A stretch of 64,000 nt of DNA from Brasenia schreberi (taxonomy: Eukaryota > Streptophyta > Magnoliopsida > Nymphaeales > Cabombaceae): NCBI GenBank assembly GCA_036023115.1, contig JAYKKT010000086.1, forward strand, positions 12,043,501 through 12,107,500. The letters run 5' to 3'. Below, piece by piece: positions 53,340 through 64,000 of the stretch (position 1 is the first letter of the stretch; the number at the start of each line of letters is the position of its first letter). Below the pieces are notes generated by a model. The model had not been told where the DNA came from. It made no database searches and was given only the letters and a program-made list of their open reading frames with translations. The position numbers were made by a program, and so were the translations under genes.

Positions 53340-54200
53340 CACACAACTTAAGTGTAAAACCCGAAATGTAAAGACGTAGCTTAAAGGGAAATACCCAAAA
53401 TTTAAAGGCAACTCACACGACTTGAATGTAAATTACCGAAGGGAGATATACTTATATTAAGAGAGGAAAGGCTCAATACACGCGTGTGTGAGTGTAGAAT
53501 TGAAATGACAAACTCACACGACTTGAATTGAACTTGTCGAAATTGAAATATAAGTATATATATGAGCGGTAAAGCTCAACGTGTGCATGTGTGTTGTGTA
53601 TAAATTAAAAGACAACTCACACACGACTGAAATTTAACTTGCAAAACGGGAAAATATAGATATAAGAGCGGAAATGCTCAATGTGTGCATGTGTGTTGTG
53701 TATAAATGTAAAAACAATTTACACGACTGAAATTTAACAACCCGGAATGTAAAGATGTACACAGTTGAACCGTAAAACTCACGCAGCTGAAAGTATATAG
53801 ATATGTCTATATCTTAAGGGCTGCCAAGGCCAAAATGTGCGTGAGAGTGTTTGAGCAAGAGCTCGGGTGTTCTTTGTGTGCAAGTGTGGAATTGAAATGA
53901 CAAACTCACACGACTTAAAGTAACAACCCGAATGAAATTACAGCTTATATGGCTCTTACTAGAGTCTTTGGAGTAAGAGCGAAAGCTCAATTGTGTACAT
54001 GAGTGTCTTGTATATGAGATAAGAGCTAAGGTACCATGCATTGCAGGAAGGCTAACAGGGCTTCAGTCCCGCATGAACGAGGCATTTATCATGAAAGGTC
54101 AAATACTCACAGGTTCTCAGGACCAGTGAGCTCAAGTGCACGTGTGTGTCGTGTGTACGAGATAAGAGCTAAGGCTCAAGTGCACGTATGTGTCTCATGT
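53340..54200 (+). repeat. Degenerate tandem repeat in the large LTR
   Basis: Units of about 100-130 bp repeat AACTCACACGACTTGAAT, then AAGCTCAATGTGTGCATGTG and TGTTGTGTATA. At least five units are recognisable, with strong divergence. Confidence 0.7.
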
Positions 54201-54589
54201 GTCAAGCACCAATATTATATCCTAGGAGGAGACAACACTCCATTACTACAACCCCATATTCAAATTAAATTGAATATGAAAGGAGTAATGTAAATACCGA
54301 ATTTTAAACACTTACAAGTGATTCGGGCTTTTCTTCTCCTTGCTCACGCTTGGGCTTGTGTCCACCTTGGGCTTGCGTCCACCTTGGGCAGCCAAGAGGG
54401 GTCTCCCTAGGCGGGTTTGAGAGAGAGAGCTTGGGGCTTGGGAAGGCTCGTATGTTGAGAGCTTGGGTCCGGCCAAGAGGCTCACGGCAACAACGCGGAG
54501 CTTGGGCATGGATTGGCTCTAATTGGCCTAAGAGGTGTCAATACCTAAGGGTGTGGTTATGCTAAGTGGCCTTAAAGTAATGCAGTAAG

Positions 54590-54830
54590 GCAGGTCCTAG
54601 GGCACAATAAGGCGCTAGGCGCTAGGTGTGAAAAGGGGCAGCAGCTCGGCGCTAAGCGCCGGGTGTGATAGGCGCTAGGCGTTGGGGCGCTGGGCGCACC
54701 GTAGGGGCGCACGGGAGGCTGGGTGGCTGGCACGACAGGCAGGGCGCCGTAGGGGCGCAGACAGGACGCGGGGTGCAGGGCGTGGGGCGCGCAGGCAAGG
54801 CGCCGGGGCACACGGTTGGGCAGGGGGTGT
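54590..54830 (+). repeat. GC-rich short repeats (GGCGCTAGGCGC type)
   Basis: GGCGC occurs many times with spacers such as TAGGCGCTAGG and GTAGGGGCGCA. The stretch is much richer in GC than its surroundings, and CpG sites are dense. No open frame has a known product. Confidence 0.7.
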
Positions 54831-55189
54831 GCTAGGGGTTTTGGTTTAGGCTCCTTAGTTGAGTCGGTTAGGTTAGGTTTAGTTTAGTTAGGGTGAGATT
54901 TAGTGATGTGGGTTAGGTGGATTAGGCTACGATTAGGAGACCTATCTCTTGGAGTCGATCCTTCTTGGTTGAGCCCACTTCCAAGCCATGGTTGCAGCCT
55001 TCCTTGATCGAGCCCACCTTGGTTGCAGCCCACTTAGGCCACAAGGCTTGAACCCACCTCACCCTTGAGCCAACATGGCTAGGTTTATCACTCACTCTCT
55101 CTCCTCCAAGCACTTTCACGTGAATCTTTCTTGGAGACCCCTCACCTCTATTTATAGGCAAGTGAGGTGGGTCTTGGGTTTGGATATGA

Positions 55190-55395
55190 GTTTGAGATCT
55201 GGATCCAAATCCAAGTATTATTTGGATTTGGATCTGGATATTTATGATCAGATCCAATCCAAATCCAAACATTTATATGGATCTAGATATTTTGATTCAG
55301 ATCCGATCCAATCCAAACACTATTTGGATCGATCCAAATCCAAACACTATTTGGATATGGATATGGATATTTATGATCCATATCCAATCCAAATT
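55190..55395. repeat. ATCCAAATCC / GGATTTGGAT inverted repeat block
   Basis: Repeated ATCCAAATCCAA and TATTTGGAT motifs in both orientations could fold into long hairpins. Units such as AACACTATTTGGAT recur directly. Confidence 0.75.
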
Positions 55396-55925
55396 TTCTC
55401 TGAATAGTCCTTCTTGGCGTTTCGAGAAGGATGGTTTGTGCGAGCCCTGGCTTCATCAACGTTCCGTCTTATGCTGGGTTTTCCCCAGTTTTATCGTCCG
55501 AACTCCATCTTGCCTTTTTGGACTTCGTTTTGCTCGATTTTCACCGTTTCGGGCTTGAATTTCTGTTGCTTGGTAGATGTGCTTGACTTGGCTTCTAGGT
55601 GCGCCGGGCTTGCAGTCTGCTTCGGGCCTAGGCCTTCCTTTTTCCTTTTGACCCTGACTTTTATAAGACAGGGTGCTGCTTTTGGGCTTCTACACTTGTT
55701 TCTGAGGCTGCTTTGGCATTCAAGCTTCACCTATTGAATTTTTGGCTTTTGCAAAATTGGGACTTGACCCATATATGTGAAATTTGATTTGAACGGGGGT
55801 TTAAAACAAAATTTGGAAGCTTTTACAGTCCCTGGGTTTTCGAAAACCTCAAATTTGGTCTTTTGGATTGATTTTCAAACTAGGTGTTTGGTTTTGAAAT
55901 TCGTTTTATTTTGGGGGTGTTTACA

Positions 55926-56823
55926 GTGAGGACTCACGAAAGAATGATAAACTCCTTTGAAGTTAATATTGGATTACATTAGGAATAAGCTTTAAGTTCA
56001 TATTTAGTTATATTGGTCCTTAATGAGTTAACAAAACATATGCAAGTTGAAGTAGCTTGGTGGATACTATTTGCATATGGCATTGTGTTAGTGAATGAGT
56101 ATATGAAAAAGGTTAATAAGAAATTATAACTATGGAGAGAAAAATGAGAAAGTAAAGGCTTTCGACTTAGTAAATCAAAGATAAAAACACATGGAATGCA
56201 AGTTTGATCACCTGATTAGTTCAGAGGATATAAAAATTAAGAGTGGTACACATTTCAACCCTTACACGTACAATTTTAAATACCTAATTGCAGTTGGAAA
56301 AATTGATGGATATGTTATGTATTGAATTAATACAGGTTTATTAAAAGGGTGAGGGATATAAGGTTTTCTATGTGACAAGAAGATATTATTAAAGTTGAAA
56401 GATAAATATTATAGAGCAACAATTAGACCTTTTGGGCAGTTAATCATCCACATATATAAAAGATGTTCGTGGTAGATTGAGATGGATGAATGGCCACACA
56501 AGGAAAGACCACATATATAATGAGGTTATTAAAACTAAATTAAGAATATCACCAGTAGATGATAAAATAGAAAAAATCATTTAAGATGGTTTGGACATGT
56601 AGAAAGATGACCAAATGATGGTCTCATAAGAAGATATGAAAAACTAGATTGAGAAAATATTAAGAGAAAGAGAACGGCCACAAAAGTATTCAAAAGAAAC
56701 ATAAAGAATGATCTAGTTTACATTGAGTTAACATGACACATGATAGGGCTCTATGGAAACAAAGAATCCAAGTAGTTGACCCCATATAGTATGGGAAAAG
56801 GCTTAGTTGTTGTGGTGGTAGTA
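55926..56823 (+). pseudogene. RTE LINE RT C-terminal part, copy 4
   Basis: LINE sequence resumes with GTGAGGACTCACGAAAG, which matches the THEG segment of other copies, and continues through decayed versions of the LHQG region, DHLISSEDIKIK and the C-terminal LRWFGHV segment. It ends in the AGGCTTAGTTGTTGTGG tail. Stops are frequent. Confidence 0.8.
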
Positions 56824-57026
56824 TTATGGAAGCCCATGACTACTAAACTTTGGGTTGTAATTTGAGTCGTGAAATATAATTCTAGCCTAATGGTTTAATT
56901 GATGGCTTCACTCGCCAGTAATCTAGATCTTTTATTGGGTGTTGGAGTGCCACTATCTCCACCTATAGGTTTACATGTCTACATCGATTTGGCTAAGTGG
57001 GTTTCATTTTGTTTGAAACTGTAAAG

Positions 57027-57698
57027 AAAAATAGTAGAAAGTAAAAGCTTTCGACTTAGTAGAACAAACAGAGAATTTATGACACGTAAGTTTGATCATT
57101 TGGTTACTTTAGAAGATATAGAAATTAAGATTGACACACATTGTATCCCTCATGAGAAAAGTTTTAACTACTTAATATCAGTTTTTTAAAGTAATGAAAA
57201 AAATGATGATTTGACATATAAAATTAATGCAGGTAGATTAAAACGGAGAGAGACATCAATTATTCTACATGACAAGAAGATACCATTAAAGTTGGAAGGT
57301 AAATATTATAGATCGGTAATTAGATATGTTATATTTTATGGTTATGACTGTTGGATAGTTGATCAACATGTATAAAGATGTTCGTGATAGAAATGAGGAT
57401 GCTGAGATGGATAAATGGTCACACAAAGAAAGACCTATACATAATGAGATTATTAGAAAAAATTGGGAGTGACTCTAATAGAGGAAATTATTTAAAATAA
57501 TTTGAACATTTAGAAAAACAACCAAAGGAAGCTCTAGTGAGCCGGTATGAAAAACTAGAGTGAAAATATTAAAAGAGAAAGAGGAATACTACAAAGTGTT
57601 GAAAAGAAATAATAAAGAATGATCTAGCTCATGTTGAGTTAACTGCAAACATGACACTTAATAGATCTAGTATGGGAAAAGGCTTAATTGTTGTTGTT
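57027..57698 (+). mobile_element. RTE LINE copy 5, 5' truncated
   Basis: Only the last 670 bp are present, from the SFRLSRTN segment (57040) through FDHLVTLEDIEIKI, the KYYRS segment and the ETKCW end to the tail TATGGGAAAAGGCTTAATTG plus TTG repeats. It is strongly mutated. Confidence 0.82.
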
Positions 57699-58779
57699 AG
57701 TTTGGTTTCATTTTGTTTACTTTTCAAGTCAGGGACATTTTGATATTCTTTGTGTGTTTCTTTCAATGAATGCATCACCTCATGCATGCATACTTTTAGC
57801 AGATTTTGTTGAAAGGGCTAAAAGTGTGTTCATTTAACATAATTAACACGATTAAGATTCAACAGAAAATTGGATCCAGATATTTGCGTTTAGGCTGGAA
57901 ATATAAGACATGACATGAAACCTAAAATGAACCCAAACGGTAGGTATCCTTATCCATAAAAGATCATGAGTCATGTTCAGCTTGATATCTTTTTACACAG
58001 GCATGAAATAATGTGACATGAACACAACTCAAAACATGAAAATTGTTGGCAATATAACATCCCGTTCAAACATCACATATAAAGTCCATGTCCAAAGTAC
58101 GTAACATAAAAGACGCTTGGGTCCTCGGGTATGTACTGCGACGTGAACCGCTTGAATGCTGATCAAATGACGAGAGTCTTCAAGCCAAAGCCCTTTATCC
58201 TGTTTGATAGGCCAAACCTCCGTCTAGTGTATGGCTCTAGCCATTGCTGTGACTTGGCCTTGACTCTCATTTGTGATGTGCCTTGCACAATACCTTTGGT
58301 TTTATATACAGGACTCGGATGTGTAAATAGCCAACCTTAATCTTATGTCATAGTAGAAGAGTAGGCTTATCAAAGTAGACTTGGTTTGGCTAGCCACTTA
58401 GCTTACAATTGACCTAATATAATTTTGAGCTTCACTTTGACTTTTGTCACATGGTTACCTCTTCCATTGGAATATAATTTTGGGTTTGGCTAACCACTTG
58501 GTCTCATCACTGTATCCACCCCACCTGGATGGCTTATTATTATAGATCCACCACTGGCCAACTAAATGTTCCATCATTAATTGCTTCATCGTTAAAAGGA
58601 GAATACTCTATATACCCAAGAATGTCAACCAAATAATATGCATAATAATTGCATGCCAATGTAATTTATGACATTAAACACTAGAAAGTATGCAGCTTAA
58701 TATGGAATATCCCAACTGAGTCACATTGTCAAATCCAAAGCTTCATATGCGTCAAAATATTGTTTTTACACCTTAAGAT
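57699..58779. other. Spacer without recognised gene
   Basis: A moderately GC-rich patch around 58110-58320 contains a 69-codon open frame (58131-58340) starting MYCDVNRLNADQMTRVF. It resembles no family I know and may be chance. The rest is AT-rich. Confidence 0.4.
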
Positions 58780-58975
58780 TTTTTTGTTCATCAAACGTGA
58801 AATAATCACGAGCTATGAATGAGTGAACCTAGCCCCATCAGGGCAATGGCGTGGCTAGGGCACAGGTATACCCTAGACCTAGGCCCCTCCCTTAAGAGGT
58901 TTTTGTTTCATCAAACGTGAAATAATCACGAGTTATGAATGAGTGACTCCATCAGGGCCACGGCGCGGCTAGGTC
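58780..58975 (+). repeat. Tandem duplication, about 122-bp period
   Basis: TCATCAAACGTGAAATAATC, ACGAG(C/T)TATGAATGAGTGA and CATCAGGGC(A/C)A(T/C)GGCG(T/C)GGCTAGG appear twice, from about 58787 and about 58909. Confidence 0.8.
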
Positions 58976-59054
58976 AATGGATGGCTATGGCTATGGGTTC
59001 GGGTTCTCTTTTTCTCGTGGGCGAAGTTGCAAGTGTGTGGCAGGATCTAGGCAT

Positions 59055-59171
<117 letters not shown>

Positions 59172-59188
59172 TAAATACATATGTATAT

Positions 59189-59550
59189 AACAACACCAAC
59201 CAAGCCTTTTACCACATTAGGCGGTGTCAGCTACATGGACTTTTCGATGCCATGAAGTACTTATTAACTTCTCTATAATCTATTTGAACAAGATTACTAG
59301 TGCTTTATGTATTTTCTGTTGATTATTTGTATTGTTTCTCTCAACAACTTAAGTTTTTCGTTAACTCTTGATACATCCATCAATATAATATTTGCAAATA
59401 TTATACACCAAGGTACTTTACCTTGAATGTGATTCATTAATTCATCTATAGTTCAAGTGAATAAGTATGGACTTAGTATTGATTCTTGGTATAATCTAAC
59501 ATTAACTTTACAAATCAGTAATTTCTTCATGAGTCATGTTTTTGTATAAT
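59189..59550 (-). mobile_element. RTE LINE copy 6, fragment
   Basis: Reading right to left, decayed RT sequence around the catalytic motif (matching AATATTATACACCAAGGTAC of other copies) leads to the 3' tail AAAAGGCTTGGTTGGTGTTG. Much of the region between the two is deleted. Confidence 0.75.
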
Positions 59551-60107
59551 AAAAATAGATATTTGAATTAAAAGAACCATTTTACTTTTAGACTTTACAT
59601 TTAATATAATATACACATTAAATACTTTTTGGTTTATCACCTCCACTGTTCATCCCAAAGATCAAACTTGAGATGTTTACGTAAGGTTATGCACCAAAAG
59701 ACATTATATATTTTACCTTTACCCTCTCTCTTTCTCTCTATATAGAGAAAGAAACCCTATCCAGCATGCCTCTAACTACTATATACTCGGAGATTCTATT
59801 TACTTTTTAGGAGTATGAATGTAATAAGTTGTTTTTTTAAGCACTTATAATTTTTTAAAAGATACTAATCATAAAAAACAACAAAAATGTATGAGCATGC
59901 ATTGCTAGAAGCTCGTAGGATCAACTTTACCTTTATATATATATATATAAAGAGAAAGAAATGGAATGGTTTAGACATGGCTAGTTTGAAACCGGTCCAA
60001 TGGTCCAAATCGCAACCGGCTATGGAATCGCCATTAATCGGAACTAGCAGTTCCAAACCATTGTTTAGATTTATATACTTTTTCAAAACTCATATATCAC
60101 AAGTGAA

Positions 60108-60190
60108 CGTGTAGCTTAGTGGTAGGCATTCCCTCCAATATACTATTGGTGAAAAGTTTCACTCCCAAGAGTTGGGTCGATTTTTGTACC
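60108..60190 (+). repeat. Possible tRNA-derived SINE head
   Basis: GTAGCTTAGTGGTAGGC is a good match to the internal pol III A box of a tRNA gene. About 45 bp downstream GAGTTGGGTCGATTTTTG resembles a degenerate B box (GGTTCGANTCC). No cloverleaf can be drawn, so a SINE remnant is more likely than a tRNA gene. No tail or target duplicates were identified. Confidence 0.3.
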
Positions 60191-60231
60191 CTCATTATCA
60201 TGAAAAGGTGGGGAGTTTGAATCACCCTTGT

Positions 60232-60612
60232 GTTATGATATGGTACTATTTACTTTCATTCATTTGTTATATAGGGTGATGAAGTTATCACCCTTGTGTT
60301 ACATTATGGTGGGAAATAAGAGTATGAGGTTGACCCGGCCGGTTCTACTCCTTGTCTCTCTCTCTCCTGTTCCTCACGAACCTATGACTTCTGTTCAATA
60401 TTATGATATAATATTCATATATCATATCATGAAGAAAAATTATACATGTTATGATATGGTAGAGACAACATTGAGTAAAGTACTATTTACTTTCACCATG
60501 TAAGGTCCCTTTGTTATGATACAATACTATTTGCTTTCATTCACTTGTTAGCTAGGGCGATGAAGTTATCATCCTTATGTTACATTATGGTGGGAAATAA
60601 GAATATGAGGTA
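60232..60612 (+). repeat. Duplicated block, about 278-bp spacing
   Basis: A 100-bp block with TTTGTTATGATA, CTATTTACTTTCATTCA and GGGTGATGAAGTTATCA(C/T)CC, then ACATTATGGTGGGAAATAAG occurs at about 60232 and about 60508, with a few differences. Confidence 0.65.
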
Positions 60613-60633
60613 GAGATGGTTTATATTGGTTGA

Positions 60634-61457
60634 TTGACATCAATAATTCAGATTGATGGAAACTATTTGTAATTTTGGGTATTGTTTTGATTATTTTCAA
60701 AAAGGGATATAATCAATATTGTAAATAGCATATCGGTGCCTGATATGCATGTATCATATCGTATGTACATTACATACAATACTGTACTTTCAACCTATAT
60801 AATGAGATCATAAAAAAATCACAAAAATCAAAAGTTAAAACTAATTAACAAAAGATAACAAATTGTTAGAAAACACAAATAACATTAAACAAAATCCAAT
60901 TAATAACAAGTAGTTAATAAGTAATAAGTAATGTCATTTCACAAATCAATAATAACTACAAGATTAAGAAGTTAAACTACAGACTGAAACTAACGTTTCA
61001 TTTTAATTGTTCAAGAGAGAAATTAAAGATTACAATTTACAAACCTTGACATCAATAATTCACATTGATGCAAACTATTTGTAATTTTGGGTATTGTTTT
61101 GATTATTTTCAAAAAGGTATATAATCAATATTGTAAATAGCATATCGGTGCCCGATATGCATGTATCATATCATATGTACGTTACATACAATATTGTACT
61201 TTCAAACTATCTAATGAGATCATAAAAAAATCACAAAAATCAAAAGTTAAAACTAATTAACAAAAGATAACAAATTGTTAGAAAACACAACTAACATTAA
61301 ACAAAATCCAATTAATAACAAGTAGTTAATAAGTAATAAGTATTGTCATTTCACAAATCAATAATAACTACAAGATTAAGAAGTTAAACTACAAACTGAA
61401 ACTAACGTTTCATTTTAATTGTTCAAGAGAGAAATTAAAGATTATAATTTACAAACC
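60634..61457. repeat. Tandem duplication, 412-bp unit
   Basis: 60634-61045 and 61046-61457 are near-identical copies starting TTGACATCAATAATTCA, with only a handful of differences by eye. Each contains ATATCGGTGCC(T/C)GATATGCA and CATATCATATGTAC-type motifs reminiscent of hAT subterminal sequences, then an AT-rich stretch. It has no coding content. Confidence 0.92.
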
Positions 61458-64000
61458 TGAAATTCAAAGTTTAATTTCATTGCATAAAACATTGATCATA
61501 ATCAATGAATGTATCATAAGCAATATAGTCAAGATAGCCAACATCATTACCATCACCCCATCATCATTATCTCCCTCCTCCTCCTCCATAATAAGTTTCT
61601 CTAACCCGATGACTTCTATATTGTCATCTCCAATCTTTGCTCTTGTCTTTATTGTCCTTTAGTTTTCATCCTCTAAATTGATGAGGAAATGACTCTTCTT
61701 CATTGACTCAATCATCCATATAATTAATATTTTTGTAGCTAAGTAGGTCATATAGGCACCTTTATTACCCTTCTTGCATCTCTTTACATATAAAGAAAAA
61801 AAAATATTAGAATATTATATACTTAAAAAATCATTCAAATAGATATGAATCATATCAGTGACAAATATATTAAATTATTATCTTTGCCTTAGCTTCATGT
61901 ATATGCAACAAAAACCAATCATACAATTTACTATTTTTGCATTAATTGCTACTTCATCAAACTTATTGGTTAGTATACCATTGTATTTGTTTCTCCCGAG
62001 GGTTGGTCAAGTAATAAACATTGTATTTTCCTCATTATGAATAGGATTCGTCTTTTTAGTAGGTATTCTTAATTCGATCATCTATTGAACCTTTTCAATA
62101 TTTTATGGATCAACAACCCCTCAAATTTCTTTTTTGAACTCATATTTTATGTTAAAGACAAGTATGCTCTAATTTGGCTCTCTTCTTTGTATAAGTGTAG
62201 TCGAAAAAACTCAAATTTCATTTACATATAGTAAAATTATATGTTTGATACAATATATATTTAGCAAACCTCTACAAGTTAAGTGTATCAACACTAAAGT
62301 GAGCCCACTATGGTGATAAATGATGATCGTCGCTGATTGGTGATGAGTAGAGAAAGAAAAAACCAATACAACATGACTGTTTAGAAATTAGGTTATCTTG
62401 AAATTTAGATTATATAGAACCATATTCATATGGGTCAACCTTATCCAAAGTATTGGGTATGGATACTTAAAGTACCCAAATATGAATACGCATATCGATA
62501 CATACCCATGCGTCATAGGTTTCAATGCATTTCTAAAAAGCTGCTGATGTGACACAAAAGTATGGAAATAGATTGAGAGATGATTAAGTGACTAAAATGT
62601 GTTAGTATGCAAGGATAGATTCGAACAACAAGAGAAGAACAAAAAGTAAGAAACAAAAAAAGTTTTAATGCTTGATGGTTCGGAGGGTCCTCTTCCTTTC
62701 CCTCTAAGTATTTATAATTTGTTCTCAAGGTTAGGCGTCAAATGCCTGCCTCTAAATGTTCATGGGTGATTACGGCACTGATAATTGGTGGGAGCCTAAC
62801 TTATCCCTCGGTAACCATCCACCACTCATGGTGGTTTTCCCGCCATCTGTACTTGATCGGCAAACAGTAATTTTATTTGCCGATCCCATAACATCCACCA
62901 CTTCCTTTTTTTTCGAGAGAGCAGGTCAAGTAGGTCATGTTCATGCGTTAGAAATATCCGAAACCTGACACTTTCCTTATTAAAAAGGAAACCCGACCAA
63001 ATAGATTCTGGTCAACGTTATATTCATGTCCTGTTATCATTTCTAACAAAATTGTGGGCATGTGTGGACATGACCTGTACATATGCCATCACTGTTGCAT
63101 TATCAATATGCTTTATTTTATAATGTTTGTATAAACTAAACATATCCAATCACTGGTATAGTGATCGAATCAAGTGACAAATTAATGAGTCCCTTCCCTA
63201 GACTTGAGTTTAGCTCGAGTTAAAATTAATTAAAAGGTCCGAACGCCACATGTATTTGAAACCGACCAGCTAGAGTGATATTTGAACTGCATTACCTTTT
63301 TAAGGGAATGAAGATATGATACTATGATTTTTACCCTAAGGGTGTGTTTGATATAAAGTTTCAGAAGAACTGGACTTCAATTTTGGATGCTTGCATCTCC
63401 AAGTTTGGTTACGCGTTAAGCACAAAACCAGTTAGCTCGTGTGGAACGGTCGGTTAAGCCTAACAAAAATTTAAAATGTTGATACTAAAGAGGAAGTGAG
63501 CTACAAGAACTGGACCCTTAGTTTTTACCCAAAAGCTTCTTTCTCTGTCACATAGCTATCCAAATTTACATCACAACCCAAGCATCAAGCATCAGTGTCA
63601 CTCACCAATCAAACACAAAACCATGATTCTTTATCACCATAGTTACAAGCTCACAGTAGTCTACAACTGCAGTTTTAATACAAGGACCTTTGCATCATGA
63701 ATCATACACACCCTAAACCCTAAAGGATAAGTTTGATGAGGTCCTGAAACCAAAATAAGGGTCCAAAAAGGTTGACATGCTCTTGATCTGAAAAGTGAAC
63801 TGACCTGACTGTTGACCCGATTAGCCACCGGTAGTGATAACTGGGAGTACTATATTACACCATCACTGTACACGCGACTCTGCACGCCCCCTTCTACTTT
63901 TGTTGATATTGATGAATATGGGGTAAAGACCTTTTTATTAATTAGATCCGAGAAAAGGACTGCATTGACCATAACATTTCTTTCTCTTCCTCATACCAAC
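61458..64000. other. AT-rich region without recognised gene
   Basis: No gene or transposon with clear ends was found. On the minus strand a short acidic frame around 61490-61680 (IGLEKLIMEEEE) recalls the acidic tail of some hAT transposases; with the ATATCGATACATACCCATG sequence near 62490 this might be an old hAT relic. Other open frames (61858-62040, 62522-62728) show no motif. Confidence 0.45.
62819..62885. repeat. Two perfect short palindromes
   Basis: CCACCACTCATGGTGG (62819-62834) has 6-bp arms and a 4-base loop. GATCGGCAAA (62855-62864) and TTTGCCGATC (62876-62885) are 10-bp arms around an 11-base loop. Both lie in a locally GC-rich patch. Confidence 0.85.

Larger units (their letters stand above)
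52857..55925. mobile_element. Large solo-LTR-like element (3.07 kb)
   Basis: The segment starts TATAGACGGGAAAATTCTC, probably from TGTAGACG, and ends GGGGGTGTTTACA. It is flanked by the 5-bp duplication GTGAG (52852-52856 and 55926-55930) in the RT of LINE copy 4. The TG/TA...CA ends, the size and the lack of coding sequence suit a solo LTR of a large gypsy element (Tat/Ogre type is possible). It is patchy: a degenerate tandem repeat at 53340-54200, a GC-rich GGCGCTAGGCGC-type stretch at 54590-54830 and a block rich in GGATTTGGAT/ATCCAAATCC at 55190-55395. Confidence 0.65.
49135..56823 (+). mobile_element. RTE LINE copy 4, split by two insertions
   Basis: LINE sequence occurs in three blocks (about 49135-51185, 52669-52856 and 55926-56823) that together make about 3.1 kb, near the full length for the family. 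It starts with the head repeat shared with the 208-bp element and ends with AGGCTTAGTTGTTGTGG. Imperfect target duplicates TTATGGAACCC (49124-49134) and TTATGGAAGCCC (56824-56835) fit its limits. It is heavily mutated and is probably the oldest LINE here. Confidence 0.75.

Noticed and set aside
54572..55737. Open frames of 70-116 codons in the large LTR-like element
   Set aside because: They follow low-complexity repeats (GGCGC, ATCCAAATCC); no domain seen.
60108..60190. Functional tRNA gene
   Set aside because: An A box is present, but no acceptor stem or cloverleaf can be formed and the B box is degenerate.
61458..62500. Decayed hAT element with acidic tail on the minus strand
   Set aside because: Only a short acidic frame and a loose terminal-like motif; no dimerisation domain, TIR pair or target duplication was found.

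Overview
This is a gene-poor, AT-rich piece of a flowering-plant nuclear genome, almost entirely built of nested transposable elements. The plant assignment rests on Ty1/copia elements primed by initiator tRNA-Met, RTE-clade LINEs ending in TTG repeats, hAT transposons, and fragments of plant organelle genes (a CRM-domain splicing factor, mitochondrial PNPase and mercaptopyruvate sulfurtransferase, PPR and an AUF-type F-box). I cannot name the species. No intact, obviously functional host gene was found.

Layout. 1-1400: 3' part of a broken RTE LINE. 3260-4520: decayed ZMYM1-like (TTF/DUF4371) hAT-type transposase. 6508-47126: exons of one decayed CRM-domain gene, all on the + strand and in order, with about 39 kb of transposons between exon 2 and the next recognisable exon. 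The fill comprises LINE copy 2 (7967-10565), the 5' end of copia element A (10627-12210), copia element C (from 12211) interrupted by hAT-like element D (13681-15735) and by complete copia element B (16817-21754), then related copia element E (23230-37068). E is interrupted by F, a non-autonomous LTR element (26334-36042), which is itself interrupted by hAT copy 1 (28418-31496) and LINE copy 3 (33101-35976). hAT copy 2 (38091-45547) follows, containing F2 (38471-40846) and a solo LTR (42761-44625). 49135-56823: LINE copy 4, split by a 1.5-kb genic insert carrying an AUF-like F-box fragment and by a 3.07-kb solo-LTR-like element. 57027-64000: LINE scraps, microsatellites, a 412-bp tandem duplication and no recognisable genes.

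Most interesting system. F and F2 belong to one family of non-autonomous LTR retrotransposons that lack recognisable gag and pol and carry fragments of unrelated host genes. F2 joins a mitochondrial PNPase fragment to a 3-mercaptopyruvate sulfurtransferase fragment. F carries NASP (SHNi-TPR), oligopeptidase-B-like, PPR and an unrecognised C-x2-C...C-x2-C coding segment. Both have an initiator-Met primer site, a CTTGAGGGGG-type polypurine tract and, just before that tract, a tandem array whose units each carry a small inverted repeat of the CAGCC...GGCTG or CAGTC...GACTG kind. Element limits were set by reading matching ends and target-site duplications directly; identities are by eye, not computed.

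Other notable points are a 38-bp LINE insertion with a perfect 17-bp target duplication inside a CRM exon, a 208-bp SINE-like derivative made of LINE head plus LINE tail, and a LINE copy whose 3' tail is replaced by a copy of the neighbouring LTR.
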